Counted from the stretch's first letter, positions 53,181-62,905 are shown. The stretch: 64,000 nucleotides of DNA from Candidatus Nitrosocosmicus franklandus (GCF_900696045.1 NZ_LR216287.1:248001-312000); one strand, 5' to 3'. Notes: generated by a model not told the origin, from the letters alone. Translations and numbers: made by a program.

Positions 53181-54329
53181 GATAGTAAATTATAAGAACT
53201 TATTTCATTCAGACTAGTATGATTTAATCGGGAGTAGTGAACCAATAAAGGATACCGCCCCGTATCAAAGTACAATAGTTTTCTAAATTAGAATTTGATA
53301 TTTTGCCGTTTGATCGCCAGTTGATTCCTACTGGGTTTATGATGTTTAAATATTATAACATTCGATGCAAAATACCAACTATTTTCTATCAATTACTTTC
53401 AACAAGTCATGTTTTTTTAGCACAATTATAAAAAACCTGCAGGTGGTCGAACCTTAAATTTCTATTTGGAATATCAATGCATGTTATTTTTTTTGAAGAG
53501 CATCAAGATTATACATGAAATGTAGATTAGAGTATTTGTGATTAACAAGGTCTAAGAGATACTATAGGCTGATACTATTGAAAAGATTTGTATGTTTTCT
53601 GGCTGCTAGATGATCGAACAATCACCATACAAATACCACAATAAAAAATGTCTAAAATATCACCTTAGATTAGATTTTGGAGCAATCCACAATTATCACC
53701 ATGTTTTTAAAGAAGTCTTACGCTAGAACTGAAAACTTGAACCAAACTGTACAAACTTCACATGATAAATCCAAACTCAATAGAACAAGCAATGTCCCTA
53801 TAATATAAAAATCCCAACAGAAAACAATATATAGGTTGGAATGCTTAGTATTACACAATCATCTACACTTCGGAATAACGTATTAATTATTTTATGTATT
53901 TCAAATTCAATCATTTACAAGATATGTTTATCTTCAACTTTGAGTAGTAATCCTAATATGCCCTGTCAAGAAGGCTAGGTTTAATAAACTGCACTGCAGG
54001 TAAGAAAGAAATGTTTGGGTATCATCTAGCAGTTGCTTCCGTTTCTTTATGAAAAGAAGGCCGCAACTCGTTATTGGATAATAACAAGGTCATTTGGAAT
54101 AATGTAACAGAACTCGGTGACTGATACTCAAATATAGAAATTCTCGAGAATAATGAAAAGACAAACTTGACAAATCTTTCATAGTTATTATCATTCCTAT
54201 AATAGAGATAAAATAACAATCAGTAATTGATACTCAATAAACAGATTGAACCCCGACTGTTTTCAAGAAAGGCAAGAGTCTATTTAACATTCGCTTTTTA
54301 TAATATATGATCATTAACTTAGTATAATA
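53181..54329. other. 1.15-kb AT-rich spacer
   Basis: No accepted frame. A 65-codon minus-strand frame at 54022 has no motif. The right edge adjoins IS copy 2. Confidence 0.5.
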
Positions 54330-54337
54330 TTCGATCC
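54330..54337 (+). repeat. left target-site duplication of IS copy 2
   Basis: TTCGATCC, repeated at 55009-55016 directly right of the element. Confidence 0.9.
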
Positions 54338-55008
54338 GGCTCTGTTCACTTAATATGTTTTATTTCATTGTTATGATAGTCTACAAAGAGCCGCAGCCAA
54401 TTCCGTACATGCTTTAACTTGCAATTCTTTATTCTACAAGGAAAGTAGTCATCGAAACTTTCGGTTCTATCCTTTATGTATTGCATCTTTCTTTCAATCA
54501 GACTTTTCTCCAGAGAGGAATGAATGTGATGATCGAGATTTAAGAATCGACACGCTTGAGGATACCAAGTACCTCCATCATCAGTCGAAACTGGATGAAT
54601 TCCATGAATCTTGACTAAACCTGAAATGAATCTTTCAGCTACAAACATGTTTCTTTCTTTAGAGAGATAGACAGTGCGAGAATTTGCCTGTTTTCGGGTT
54701 CAGTTGCAACCCAGAGCCAGACAAACTCTGATCCCACCTTCAACATGGTCTCATCTATTATATACTCTAGAACTCTTCTTCTAGTTGACTTAGCTTTTGA
54801 GGCCTGTATTTTTGAATCCAATTCCAGATGGAGACATGGTTTCTTTTATACATCTGAGATAATCTTTCCGAGGCTTTCCTTAAGGATAGGCCTGAAAAGT
54901 ACAAATGCAACCCATAATATACATACTTTGAAGGCGTTCTGTTTCTAGTAAGCATAAAAGAAATGGAATGCTTTCAAGCTATAGGCTTATCGTTAACTGA
55001 ACAAAGCC
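54338..55008 (-). mobile_element. IS6-like insertion sequence, decayed copy
   Basis: 671 bp with inverted repeats GGCTCTGTTCA (54338-54348) and TGAACAAAGCC (54998-55008, one mismatch to copy 1). Its own 8-bp target duplication TTCGATCC lies at 54330-54337 and 55009-55016. The duplication differs from that of copy 1, so it inserted separately. The transposase frame is broken. Ends 57 bases before the gene at 55066. Confidence 0.92.
54346..54955 (-). pseudogene. frameshifted IS6-like transposase
   Basis: Three frames add up to the transposase of copy 1. The N-terminal piece (54767-54955) leaves frame after KYRPQKL (one base lost relative to copy 1), the middle piece (54639-54821) covers the first catalytic Asp (YIIDETMLKV) and ends after ALSIS where two bases are gained, and the C-terminal piece (54346-54648) holds the rest (VSTDDGGTWYP, LIERKMQYIKDR). 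Not expected to give active transposase, but its ends could be mobilised by copy 1. Confidence 0.88.
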
Positions 55009-55016
55009 TTCGATCC
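55009..55016 (+). repeat. right target-site duplication of IS copy 2
   Basis: TTCGATCC, matching 54330-54337; lies 50 bases before the next gene start. Confidence 0.9.
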
Positions 55017-55065
55017 AATAAAAAGTTTAATAATCCAGCAAAATAATCAAAAAAAAAGGGAATAA

Positions 55066-57219
55066 TTGCATCCAGTTTACTTCTTCACTGCCTTAGTTGT
55101 AGTGATATCAGCTGCCAACCTGTTGATTGTTTTTTCTGATTCAGACACAAAAATCATTTATTCAAGTTGGATGCTCATCATTAATTCGGCAATAGCTTCA
55201 GGTCTTTCCGTCTTTGCTCTTTTAAAAGAGAAGGATAAGATGAAGAAGGATAAGACAGACATTTATCTAACCTTTGGATTGATTTTCTACTTTCTGGCCA
55301 ATATTGTTTGGGGGTATTATGAATTAGTTTTAGATACTGTATCTCCAGTGCCCTCTTTAGCAGACCTATTTCTTATGTCCGCATATGGATTCTTAATTTT
55401 TCGCTTATCCCTGACTATTAAAAATTTGGTGAAAGTAAGCAATAAGAAGATTATTTTTGTTATATCTGTGGGAACCGGGCTTTTTCTTGCCTATATCTTA
55501 AATTTAACTCTTAACTTGTCTGAAGTATCCAATTTTCGTGGTCTTATGCTCTTTGTAGTCACAATGGTGTATCCTATTCTAAATTCAATTCTTACAGTCT
55601 TGGCATTAACGGTTCTTTTGAATCTGAAAAACGAAAAGCACATGACAATACCATGGATTTGCGAGTTGGTAGGACTCTTAGCTATAGTATTGGGCGATAG
55701 CTGGTTTGTCGTCATCGTGTTAACAGCATTTGTAGATCAAATTTGGATCTCTTCAGTCCTGATATCTGCCCATTATTTGCTAATAGCAGGTGGATTAATG
55801 TGGTATATACTCCATTCCAGTCCTTGGAATATAGGGAAGTTCAATTTGAAAAATCTATTCAAAAGTAAAATAATGTTTGACAAAAAATTGATAACTGGAT
55901 TAATTGCAGGCACATTAGTATTTGTTGTAACCGCATTCATTGCTACAAATTTCATAATTACATCTAGCGATAGCAAACTATTCGTAGGAAAGAATTTGGA
56001 TTCGCTGGTGGGAAACAATACGGAATATGATATAATTTTTGTAGGGGCGATTGTGCCCCAAACTGGTTCATTGTCTTCGATTGGAAAGCCAATCGTTTCG
56101 GCACTAAAAAAAGCGGAATCGGAGGTCAACCTTTATTATGAGGAAAATAATTCCACAACAATGGTCAGGCTCTTAGTAGCTGACTCAAAAACAAGTCCAG
56201 AGGATACAATTTCAGCAGTAAAAACACTAGCCGAAGGCGGAGCAAAAGTAATAGTGGGTCCTGCTACAAGTACAGCGGTTGCTGCAGTTATGGATTTCGC
56301 GAAAGAGAACAATATTACTTTATTAAGTTATGCTAGCACTTCACCCGTCCTCTCTATCGAAGGAGATAACTTGTACCGACTCGTCCCTGATGACATTACC
56401 CAAGGAAGGATAATGGCAGAGAAGATGACTGATGACGGGATCAGAGTAATAATTCCGTTCTGGAGAGGCGATATCTACGGGAATGAACTTGAGAAGGCAA
56501 CAAGATACTATTTTGAGAAACTCGGTGGAACTTTTTTGGAGGGGATAAATTATTCGCCCTATACAGGTAAATTTGCAACCAGTCTTCATAGAATCAACTT
56601 TTTGATGTGGAATCAAGAATTAAAGAAACTGAATGAAATGGTTTCAGATGTTGTTTCCAAATATGGTCCAGCTTCTGTAGGAGTATATACGATCTCTTAT
56701 GATGAAATAACACCTATATTAATACAGGCTCAGCTATTTGATTCACTTGGGAAAGTGCGGTGGTATGGAAGTGATAGCATAGCTGAGAACCACCATATTA
56801 CAAAGAATATCGAAGCGGCTGCGTTTGCATCTCAAACCCGGCTTTCTAATCCTCTGTATTCCATATCAGACGATTCAAGTAATTTTTCCGACTTTGAGAG
56901 AGATATTTCTGAATTGAATCATGGAAGTTCGATGACTTATGCTGCAATAGCTTATGATTCGTTTTGGATCGCGGCCATGAGTATTGACAAACACAAGAAT
57001 TATTATAATAAAAATGATACTAATTTTGGTGAAACCCTTTTAGAGGTCGCAGAATCTTACGATGGAGTATCAGGCAAAATAAAATTTAATGAAGCAGGAG
57101 ATAGAATCAGCGATAGTTATGATTTTTGGACAGTTACTAAAGACAATCACACTCATCAATACGAATGGCATAGTGAAAATAGCGCAGATTCAAACTCTTT
57201 ATCTACTCCTACTCATTAA
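55066..57219 (+). CDS. multi-helix membrane domain fused to periplasmic ligand-binding (LivK-type) domain
   Basis: A 717-residue membrane protein. Residues 1-255 form about eight helices with the motif VSPVPSLADLFLMSAYGF (92-109), which resembles membrane sensor domains placed before GGDEF or kinase domains in bacteria. Another helix follows (about 272-298), then a type I periplasmic-binding domain (about 318-700: DIIFVGAIVPQTGSLSSIGK, GGAKVIVGPATSTAVAAV, TLLSYASTSPVLS, VIIPFWRGDIYGNEL) as in branched-chain amino acid receptors. The binding domain would face outside. No transporter genes are adjacent. TTG 55066 start; IS copy 2 is just upstream. Confidence 0.8.
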   Translation: MHPVYFFTALVVVISAANLLIVFSDSDTKIIYSSWMLIINSAIASGLSVFALLKEKDKMKKDKTDIYLTFGLIFYFLANIVWGYYELVLDTVSPVPSLADLFLMSAYGFLIFRLSLTIKNLVKVSNKKIIFVISVGTGLFLAYILNLTLNLSEVSNFRGLMLFVVTMVYPILNSILTVLALTVLLNLKNEKHMTIPWICELVGLLAIVLGDSWFVVIVLTAFVDQIWISSVLISAHYLLIAGGLMWYILHSSPWNIGKFNLKNLFKSKIMFDKKLITGLIAGTLVFVVTAFIATNFIITSSDSKLFVGKNLDSLVGNNTEYDIIFVGAIVPQTGSLSSIGKPIVSALKKAESEVNLYYEENNSTTMVRLLVADSKTSPEDTISAVKTLAEGGAKVIVGPATSTAVAAVMDFAKENNITLLSYASTSPVLSIEGDNLYRLVPDDITQGRIMAEKMTDDGIRVIIPFWRGDIYGNELEKATRYYFEKLGGTFLEGINYSPYTGKFATSLHRINFLMWNQELKKLNEMVSDVVSKYGPASVGVYTISYDEITPILIQAQLFDSLGKVRWYGSDSIAENHHITKNIEAAAFASQTRLSNPLYSISDDSSNFSDFERDISELNHGSSMTYAAIAYDSFWIAAMSIDKHKNYYNKNDTNFGETLLEVAESYDGVSGKIKFNEAGDRISDSYDFWTVTKDNHTHQYEWHSENSADSNSLSTPTH

Positions 57220-57336
57220 TCAGGTTTCCAGGTCTACATCATTGTTTTAAAGTTCTTTAACTGTTTTAAGCAAATTATTGGATTAAGATTTTAGTTTGAT
57301 CTGTCTTATATACTTGAATTGCTAATTTATGTTGGC

Positions 57337-57513
57337 ATGATGTCAAATATCATGAAATGTAAATGCGGACTAAGGGACATCATTAAACCAAAGCATAAAG
57401 AAAGCGTTGAACAATTTATGCATAGAACAAAATGTCCAAGATGTGGAACCGTCGGTATCTGGAAACAATTATCTCAAGATGAATATATGTGGGAGAAGGC
57501 GCGCCACCACTAA
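57337..57513 (+). CDS. small zinc-ribbon protein, 58 aa
   Basis: Cysteines CKCG and CPRCG form a zinc ribbon in a 58-residue protein (MMSNIMKCKCGLRDII at the start, TKCPRCGTVGIWKQL later). I chose ATG 57337 because cttatatac (57305-57313) is centred about 28 bases upstream; a TTG at 57319 is also in frame. Possible nucleic-acid or protein adaptor. Confidence 0.65.
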   Translation: MMSNIMKCKCGLRDIIKPKHKESVEQFMHRTKCPRCGTVGIWKQLSQDEYMWEKARHH

Positions 57514-57555
57514 TGTAAATACTTTTTAGATACTCACATACTTCATTATGTTTTA

Positions 57556-57765
57556 TTACTTGTTATCAGACGTTTTTTTAAGAGAATGATCCTTTCGGAC
57601 GTGTGACTTGAGCAGATCCATGTCATCAAAGGTTTTTCCACAGTTAGAACAATCATAAGCATTCGAATTATCATGAACTAGCAGTTGATGGTGCATCAAA
57701 TATTCTATTTTTCTATATTTCTTACCACAGATTGGACAGTGGTGCTTTTTAAAAAGATTAAGCAT
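57556..57765 (-). CDS. two-finger C2H2 zinc protein
   Basis: A 69-residue protein with two classical fingers: HHCPICGKKYRKIEYLMHHQ then LVH (C-x2-C-x12-H-x4-H type, residues about 10-30), and YDCSNCGKTFDDMDLLKSHV then RKDH (about 37-60). Eukaryote-like C2H2 fingers occur in small archaeal proteins, usually as DNA or RNA binders. Start ATG 57765. It is convergent with the zinc-ribbon gene at 57337. Confidence 0.85.
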   Translation of the reverse strand: MLNLFKKHHCPICGKKYRKIEYLMHHQLLVHDNSNAYDCSNCGKTFDDMDLLKSHVRKDHSLKKTSDNK

Positions 57766-57959
57766 TTATGATTTATATCGCCTCTATTTTAATAACTTGA
57801 TCTTATTTATGATAATTCTGTCAAAAAATAAATTGCCTTACAAAATATAGCAATCCATTACATAAGTCTGAATCAATTTCGCCATAATTTATACTACTTG
57901 GCCTGATTTAAATAGCAAAAAATGGTTTGAATAAAGGTATGAGTAAAATAAAAGATAAT

Positions 57960-58100
57960 TTATTCCCTGATATTTTTCATGATAATCTGCTCTACAGCTT
58001 GACTAAAATTGAGCATTCCCTTTTCTTTTGCATATTTTTCTAACAATTTAACTTGCTCGGTTGTAAAGCAAACAGGCATGGTTCGACTTTGATTATTCAT
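57960..58100 (-). CDS. small ribbon-helix-helix (CopG-like) protein, 46 aa
   Basis: ATG 58100 opens a 46-codon frame with an RHH pattern: strand RTMPVCFTTEQVKLLEKYAK, turn EKGMLNFSQ, helix AVEQIIMKN. A probable small DNA-binding repressor. No partner toxin is recognised beside it. Confidence 0.65.
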   Translation of the reverse strand: MNNQSRTMPVCFTTEQVKLLEKYAKEKGMLNFSQAVEQIIMKNIRE

Positions 58101-58199
58101 ACGAATTATCTATTGCTTTCTTGTATTAAAATATTTGTGAATGAGAAATCGTCCAGTCTAGTAAATGATTCAACAAGCAAGACATTAAAATTCATTCAT

Positions 58200-58529
58200 C
58201 TAGTTGGGTTTTGTAATATTAATGATCAATGATTCCCCTACCTGTGGTTTCCCATAGTTTTCATAATTTCGCTTGGGCATTGTAATAGTTATGCTTGTCT
58301 GCGGGTAAGATTGTATTATAGTCTGAGGTTGGGCTTTCAACATGGCCTCCATTATGGGTTGTAATTGTTCCTTCATTTCTTTATCAGGTATCGCTCTATT
58401 AATTGCCTCTAACATCATCTGTTGCTGAGTAACTGGTTCTAATTCGATATCCTCAACTAAAGTCAAGGTCACAGTGACACCGTTATCATTCAAATTTTTT
58501 ATCTTGTAAGCATTTTCTTTAAGTTCCAT
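58200..58529 (-). CDS. conserved-looking hypothetical protein, 109 aa
   Basis: A 109-residue protein with beta-rich ends (NGVTVTLTLVEDIELEPVTQ and TSITITMPKRNYENYGKPQV, GESLIINITKPN) and a helical centre (QQMMLEAINRAIPDKEMKEQ). No known family. tatttatatatt (58548-58559) lies about 25 bases upstream of ATG 58529 and fits a leaderless start. Upstream of the epimerase gene's end by 78 bases, same strand. Confidence 0.6.
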   Translation of the reverse strand: MELKENAYKIKNLNDNGVTVTLTLVEDIELEPVTQQQMMLEAINRAIPDKEMKEQLQPIMEAMLKAQPQTIIQSYPQTSITITMPKRNYENYGKPQVGESLIINITKPN

Positions 58530-58607
58530 TCTTTTTTATGGAATTTCTATTTATATATTCTTAGTTCTTACAAGAAGGCAAATTTCAATCTCTATGAAAT
58601 AGTGAGT

Positions 58608-59006
58608 CTATTTAGGCGGAGCTTGACAGAATTCAACCAAAACACCATTTAATGATTTTGGATGAATAAATGTTATTTTCCTGCCATAAGAACCTGATCT
58701 GATATCACCCAAGAATCTCATTCCCTTTTCAATCGCATTCCTAACATCGGATTCGATTTCATCAGCGGTTATGGCAATGTGATGTATTCCTTCTCCCCTA
58801 TCCTTAAGAAATTTGCTAATAGGACTCGTGTCATCCATTGGTTCAAGGAGTTCTAACCGAGTATCCTCCAAATTTAGCATTACCACTTTTACTTTTTCTG
58901 TAGGAACTTCCTCAAAATCAATCTTATCAATTCGTAATACCTTCTTGTAGTTTTCCAAAGCCATATTCACGTCGTTTACGGCTATTGCTATATGATCAAT
59001 TCGCAT
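58608..59006 (-). CDS. mce: methylmalonyl-CoA epimerase
   Basis: A 132-residue VOC-fold enzyme that converts (S)- and (R)-methylmalonyl-CoA. Metal ligands are visible: His5 in RIDHIAIAV, His in GEGIHHIAIT (about 76-77) and Glu in GVLVEFCQA near the C-terminus; LELLEPMDDTSPISKFLKDR matches the family. In ammonia-oxidising archaea it serves the 3-hydroxypropionate/4-hydroxybutyrate carbon-fixation cycle together with methylmalonyl-CoA mutase (not in the window). A TATA-like tatatata (59024-59031) is about 22 bases upstream of ATG 59006. Confidence 0.9.
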   Translation of the reverse strand: MRIDHIAIAVNDVNMALENYKKVLRIDKIDFEEVPTEKVKVVMLNLEDTRLELLEPMDDTSPISKFLKDRGEGIHHIAITADEIESDVRNAIEKGMRFLGDIRSGSYGRKITFIHPKSLNGVLVEFCQAPPK

Positions 59007-59717
59007 GATGAGCTAAATGCCCAAAGGAGTATATATATTAGAATCGGTCGATCATAATGGTTGTAATGACTTTGCAGCCAAAAACAAATTCTATAAACTT
59101 GTTGCCCGATCTATAGTCTTTGTTGTCATTCTAATATATTACTTGTATGATCTCTGTTACAATACACGATATCATCAGTCAACCCTCCGTGATACAAATA
59201 ATTGAAATATATTCCAAAATTGTTTCAAATTCATAACAGACTGTAGAAACAACTAATACAGCACTTGGTATCCATTATCACCTTAACTGCTGATGTTGCT
59301 ATAGATGACAACTAATTGTAGATACTGAACAAGACAATAAAATCAAGGTTCCTGTTCCGGACAGATTGACTGGCAAGACGTTGATAATCTTCGCAAACAA
59401 TCCTAACGCTATAACGAAGTTCCGAACACTAATGCTCAATAATGAAAAACAGGTTGAGAATAATTTCATTTTCTCTAACAGCACAACATATCAAAGCTAA
59501 TAATCATATCAATTTAAATGTAGCAATAATATGGGCCAGGTTTATTGTATGGATCTTTTCGTAAAGAGAGACGAACCGGAAAAACTATACAAATTAGTTA
59601 TAAGGTAAGAAAAACCGCGGTAAAAAAGTCATTTATTGATGATTCATGATTATTCTAAATTTAATGAAACCACTTTCTCTGTAGTCGTAATAACAATAGT
59701 CTTTGATTATTTAAGGA
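59007..59717. other. spacer with a possible exported-protein fragment
   Basis: About 0.7 kb. At 59318-59502 (plus strand) a stop-bounded frame reads IVDTEQDNKIKVPVPDRLTG and continues to FIFSNSTTYQS, but has no start codon; it looks like the end of an exported protein gene. The rest has no accepted frame. Confidence 0.4.
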
Positions 59718-60137
59718 TTAGACAGATTCTTTCGCTTCCAGTGGAATTAAATTGTAGAAAATCTTCTCAGGTTTTATTTTTAATATTACACGCTGCTCAT
59801 TCGAGTTAATTATCGGGTACTTATCAAGGTTCAAATATTTTTTCGCTAATTTATCAAAATGATCTTGAGCACCCTTTGTTATCTTCCCGATTATTACTCC
59901 CATTATGGATACTGTCTCATACGGATTTTTAGAATCGACAATAGATATTGCCACCTGCTTGTTTGTACGAGTATTCCGTTCCTTTAATCTGCCGATTGCA
60001 GTATTGATCAGAATGTTGTGTTCTTGATCATAATCTATCCAAACATGAGTTACGTGAGGATACCCATTAGGCATAATCGTGGCTATCGATGCAAAATTTT
60101 TTCTAGACAATATGGAAAGTATCTTTTCATCCAACAT
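59718..60137 (-). CDS. PPOX-class flavin/F420-dependent protein
   Basis: A 139-residue split-barrel protein of the pyridoxamine-phosphate-oxidase-like superfamily (FMN or F420 binding). Typical segments: RKNFASIATIMPNGYPHVTH (about 12-31), WIDYDQEHNILINTAIGRLK (about 33-52, with the RxxN cofactor region ERNTRTN) and VSIMGVIIGKITKGAQDHFD (about 76-95). F420-type members are common in archaea; the substrate is not evident. Minus-strand aaaatataaac about 28 bases upstream of ATG 60137. Confidence 0.85.
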   Translation of the reverse strand: MLDEKILSILSRKNFASIATIMPNGYPHVTHVWIDYDQEHNILINTAIGRLKERNTRTNKQVAISIVDSKNPYETVSIMGVIIGKITKGAQDHFDKLAKKYLNLDKYPIINSNEQRVILKIKPEKIFYNLIPLEAKESV

Positions 60138-60301
60138 CTAGAGTACTATTCATACTTTGTTTATATTTTTAAATTTACCCAATAGATAAATGTCGAAAAT
60201 GCATATTGGTAGTTTATTAACTTTGTAGTCTTTGTAATGGTTTTTATATTGGAAACATTTTACGTAAACCTTTTAAGTTCAGAATACGAAAATAAAGGCA
60301 A

Positions 60302-60514
60302 TTGGGATTCCTCATAACTCTAATATTGCTGGTTGTAATTGGCCTAGTCATTTTGGGTATTGGCTGGACAAACTTTTTTTCAGCGATAATGAAAGGTGCC
60401 GACAAAGTCAAGGAAATACCTGTTGTTAGAAATATCACCGATACTGCACAGACTGAACTAAACAAAATATTGAATAATGTATCTAGTAATGTAGTGAATA
60501 ATATTGGCAATTAG
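60302..60514 (+). CDS. small one-helix membrane protein, 70 aa
   Basis: A 70-residue protein: hydrophobic N-terminal helix (FLITLILLVVIGLVILGIGW) and an amphipathic rest (KGADKVKEIPVVRNITDTAQ, LNKILNNVSSNV). TTG 60302 start. The opposing minus-strand frame has no features. Unknown function. Confidence 0.6.
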   Translation: MGFLITLILLVVIGLVILGIGWTNFFSAIMKGADKVKEIPVVRNITDTAQTELNKILNNVSSNVVNNIGN

Positions 60515-60654
60515 TGTTATAATAATACACGGACCTCCATAGAATAATTAGTCTCAGCTGAAACCTGAATCGATAATTGTCACAATCAAATCTTTGATTT
60601 ATTTTTTATTGCACTTCGTACTAAATATTATTTTCCTAAAAATACTTAAAAAAA

Positions 60655-60807
60655 TTAATGACTATGGCCGCAACCACAACCGCCATGTCCAAATCCACCA
60701 GTACTATTACTACCCTGCTCTGCACACGTTGGACATTTGGATTGCTGGGTCTCGGACATGAACATTGTACCACAAGATGAACATTTCAATTTTAAAATTC
60801 CTTCCAT
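60655..60807 (-). CDS. small zinc-ribbon protein with His/Cys tail, 50 aa
   Basis: A 50-residue protein with a FmdB-like ribbon: LKCSSCGTMFM and SKCPTCAEQ (four Cys), then a Gly-rich tail HGGCGCGHSH that adds Cys and His ligands. Such tails bind soft metals, so a metal-storage or regulatory role is possible. ATG 60807. Downstream of the A-ATPase operon (its end is 70 bases left of the subunit I stop). Confidence 0.8.
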   Translation of the reverse strand: MEGILKLKCSSCGTMFMSETQQSKCPTCAEQGSNSTGGFGHGGCGCGHSH

Positions 60808-60877
60808 AATTACCAATAAGCCTTTTCCAATTAATACTTAACTAATACAGTAATTATAGACTAAAAATTAAAATTTG

Positions 60878-62905
60878 TTAGGTGGCGGTAGGAGGAGATT
60901 GATACTGGTACTTAGTGTATCTACGTCTAATTCCAAATGGTTTAAACATTCTTCCTGATCCGTGATAGAATTTCGAGAAAAACTCCACATACATAAGCCT
61001 TGACGCCTGAATTCCTGGCTCAAACACACCTAGGATGGTGTTAGAGAGATGGCCTACAAACAATATCACTACACCGATAATTGCCCATACAAAGCCATTA
61101 TCAATGACCCTTAGGAAAACATAATCGATAACATCCGCGAGTATTACTGACGCCATCAAGATCCCTATAATCCTGGTAAATGACAGAATGTGGCTAATTA
61201 TAGAAGGTAACTCCATAAGCGATCGTACCCCCTCTCCAACAAACAACAACCCTATTCCTGCAAATAGAATTACAAAGTATACTAGTGCGGCCATGTTTGT
61301 CATTGGGTCCAGACTTTGTTTACCAATTAAGGCCAATCCTATCAAAACAATACCCCATCCAACAAGAAGCCAACCGGCCTTTCCTATCGCATGTTTTCTG
61401 TTTCTGGCGCGGATAGAATTTGCCAAACCTAATAACAAGCCTAGTGTAGCCATAGCCAATCCTATGTATCCACTAACAAGTAACAGCTTTCTTAATCCAT
61501 CAGAAGAAAGAGGATCCAATAACAACGATCCCTCAGTCGGTGCATTAATACCAATGCTGTTGAGGAATGGGAAAAATACGAGTTCATTCAATCGGAATCC
61601 AAAATACAAGTCGTAATTGAATCCCAATATCATTGCTATAATACAGCCAGGAATTATGGCTTTTGCTATTTTTACCATTTGACTTGGTAAAAGAATTGTT
61701 TTTCCGAAATTTCTGAAAAATTTAGGAGCTATTGTAAAATTTTTCTTCCCTTTCTCAATTCGCCTGATAACCCACAAAGAAACTAATAAGATTGTTAAAC
61801 CATAACCAAAATCACCTAGCATCATTCCATAGAAGATAGGAAAGGCTATGGCGAAAATCAGTGTAGGATCAAATTCATTGCCTTGGGGTAAAGAGTAAAA
61901 TCTCACGAATGACTCATACACCCTAGATCTTTTCGGGTTCTTTTGGAGCGTAGGTGGAATCTCATCAGTTTTTATTAAAAACAATAATGTACCTTCCGTA
62001 TGCTCGTTGAAGAAATTCCTGGTCATTGGTATCCTGTTCGTAGGGATCCAACCCTCTAGTGAAAATGAATCTGCTGTAACCCCTAAATCATCGATTACCT
62101 CAAGTTTCTTGTTTTCGATTTCAAGTTGTTCTTCTAAACCTTTAAGAAGTGAATAATATTCTTTAGAAATAACTGACAATTTATTATCTAATTCTTGAAG
62201 GCCGTGATTAATTTCTTGTAATTTTGCTCTTTGATTAGTTAAAGCATCAGGTATATTGCCCTTTAGTTTAGGAACCGCCTCAAGGTGCACATTAAATAGA
62301 TTAACGATTGAAGCTAATGCATTTGAAGGAAAATGCGGTAACACCACAAGAACGAATCTAGTCATCTTTGAATCACTTTTTGAGTACAGGATTATATCTT
62401 GATTATTTGATTCCAATTTCTTTTTTAATTCTTGGTATTTTTCACTCTTAACTTTGCCAAAAAACGATAGCGTAGAGCTTAGATGAAGGAGTTCAAGATC
62501 GTCTGGGAAAAAAGAATATTCTTCAAGCAATTTGATGTTATTTTCAATCTCTTTTAATTCAGTAAGTAATTTCTCCTTTTTACGTTCGATGGAAGCGATA
62601 TCGTTATCAATTTTGATACTTTCTAGAGACTCGAACAAATCGTCAATTGTATTGAACTGAGTTTTGCTTATATTTGGTGTACTAGGTAGTGCATTAATCA
62701 GACCACGTATCCTCAATAATTGTTCAGAGATTTTCTTGTGAACCTTGCCTTCTTTTTCTGTATACATGTATGGAATTGCGTCCTTTGACAAAGGCTCTAT
62801 TTGTATCGTATTCATTTCTTGGAGAATCGTTACTATTTTTTCTCTGTATTTTTTGAGTCCTAATATAGCTATTTTGCTCATATGTTCTGGCTGCAACAAC
62901 GCCAA
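60878..62905 (-). CDS. atpI: A-type ATP synthase subunit I (subunit a)
   Basis: The 675-residue membrane subunit that with the K ring forms the proton/sodium path of the A-type ATP synthase. The N-terminal cytosolic half (about 1-345) has coiled coils for stalk contact. The C-terminal half has about seven to eight helices, with YGMMLGDFGYGLTILLVSLW (about 355-374) and SFTRIIGILMASVILADVID (about 575-594, with the essential Arg). Length matches the family (about 650-700). It follows subunit H by 13 bases on the same strand, in the order D, small protein, H, I. Confidence 0.95.
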   Translation of the reverse strand: MALLQPEHMSKIAILGLKKYREKIVTILQEMNTIQIEPLSKDAIPYMYTEKEGKVHKKISEQLLRIRGLINALPSTPNISKTQFNTIDDLFESLESIKIDNDIASIERKKEKLLTELKEIENNIKLLEEYSFFPDDLELLHLSSTLSFFGKVKSEKYQELKKKLESNNQDIILYSKSDSKMTRFVLVVLPHFPSNALASIVNLFNVHLEAVPKLKGNIPDALTNQRAKLQEINHGLQELDNKLSVISKEYYSLLKGLEEQLEIENKKLEVIDDLGVTADSFSLEGWIPTNRIPMTRNFFNEHTEGTLLFLIKTDEIPPTLQKNPKRSRVYESFVRFYSLPQGNEFDPTLIFAIAFPIFYGMMLGDFGYGLTILLVSLWVIRRIEKGKKNFTIAPKFFRNFGKTILLPSQMVKIAKAIIPGCIIAMILGFNYDLYFGFRLNELVFFPFLNSIGINAPTEGSLLLDPLSSDGLRKLLLVSGYIGLAMATLGLLLGLANSIRARNRKHAIGKAGWLLVGWGIVLIGLALIGKQSLDPMTNMAALVYFVILFAGIGLLFVGEGVRSLMELPSIISHILSFTRIIGILMASVILADVIDYVFLRVIDNGFVWAIIGVVILFVGHLSNTILGVFEPGIQASRLMYVEFFSKFYHGSGRMFKPFGIRRRYTKYQYQSPPTAT

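Noticed and set aside
50888-55016. Composite transposon made of the two IS copies
   Set aside because: Each copy has its own, different 8-bp target duplication (CATTCATC and TTCGATCC), which shows two separate insertions.
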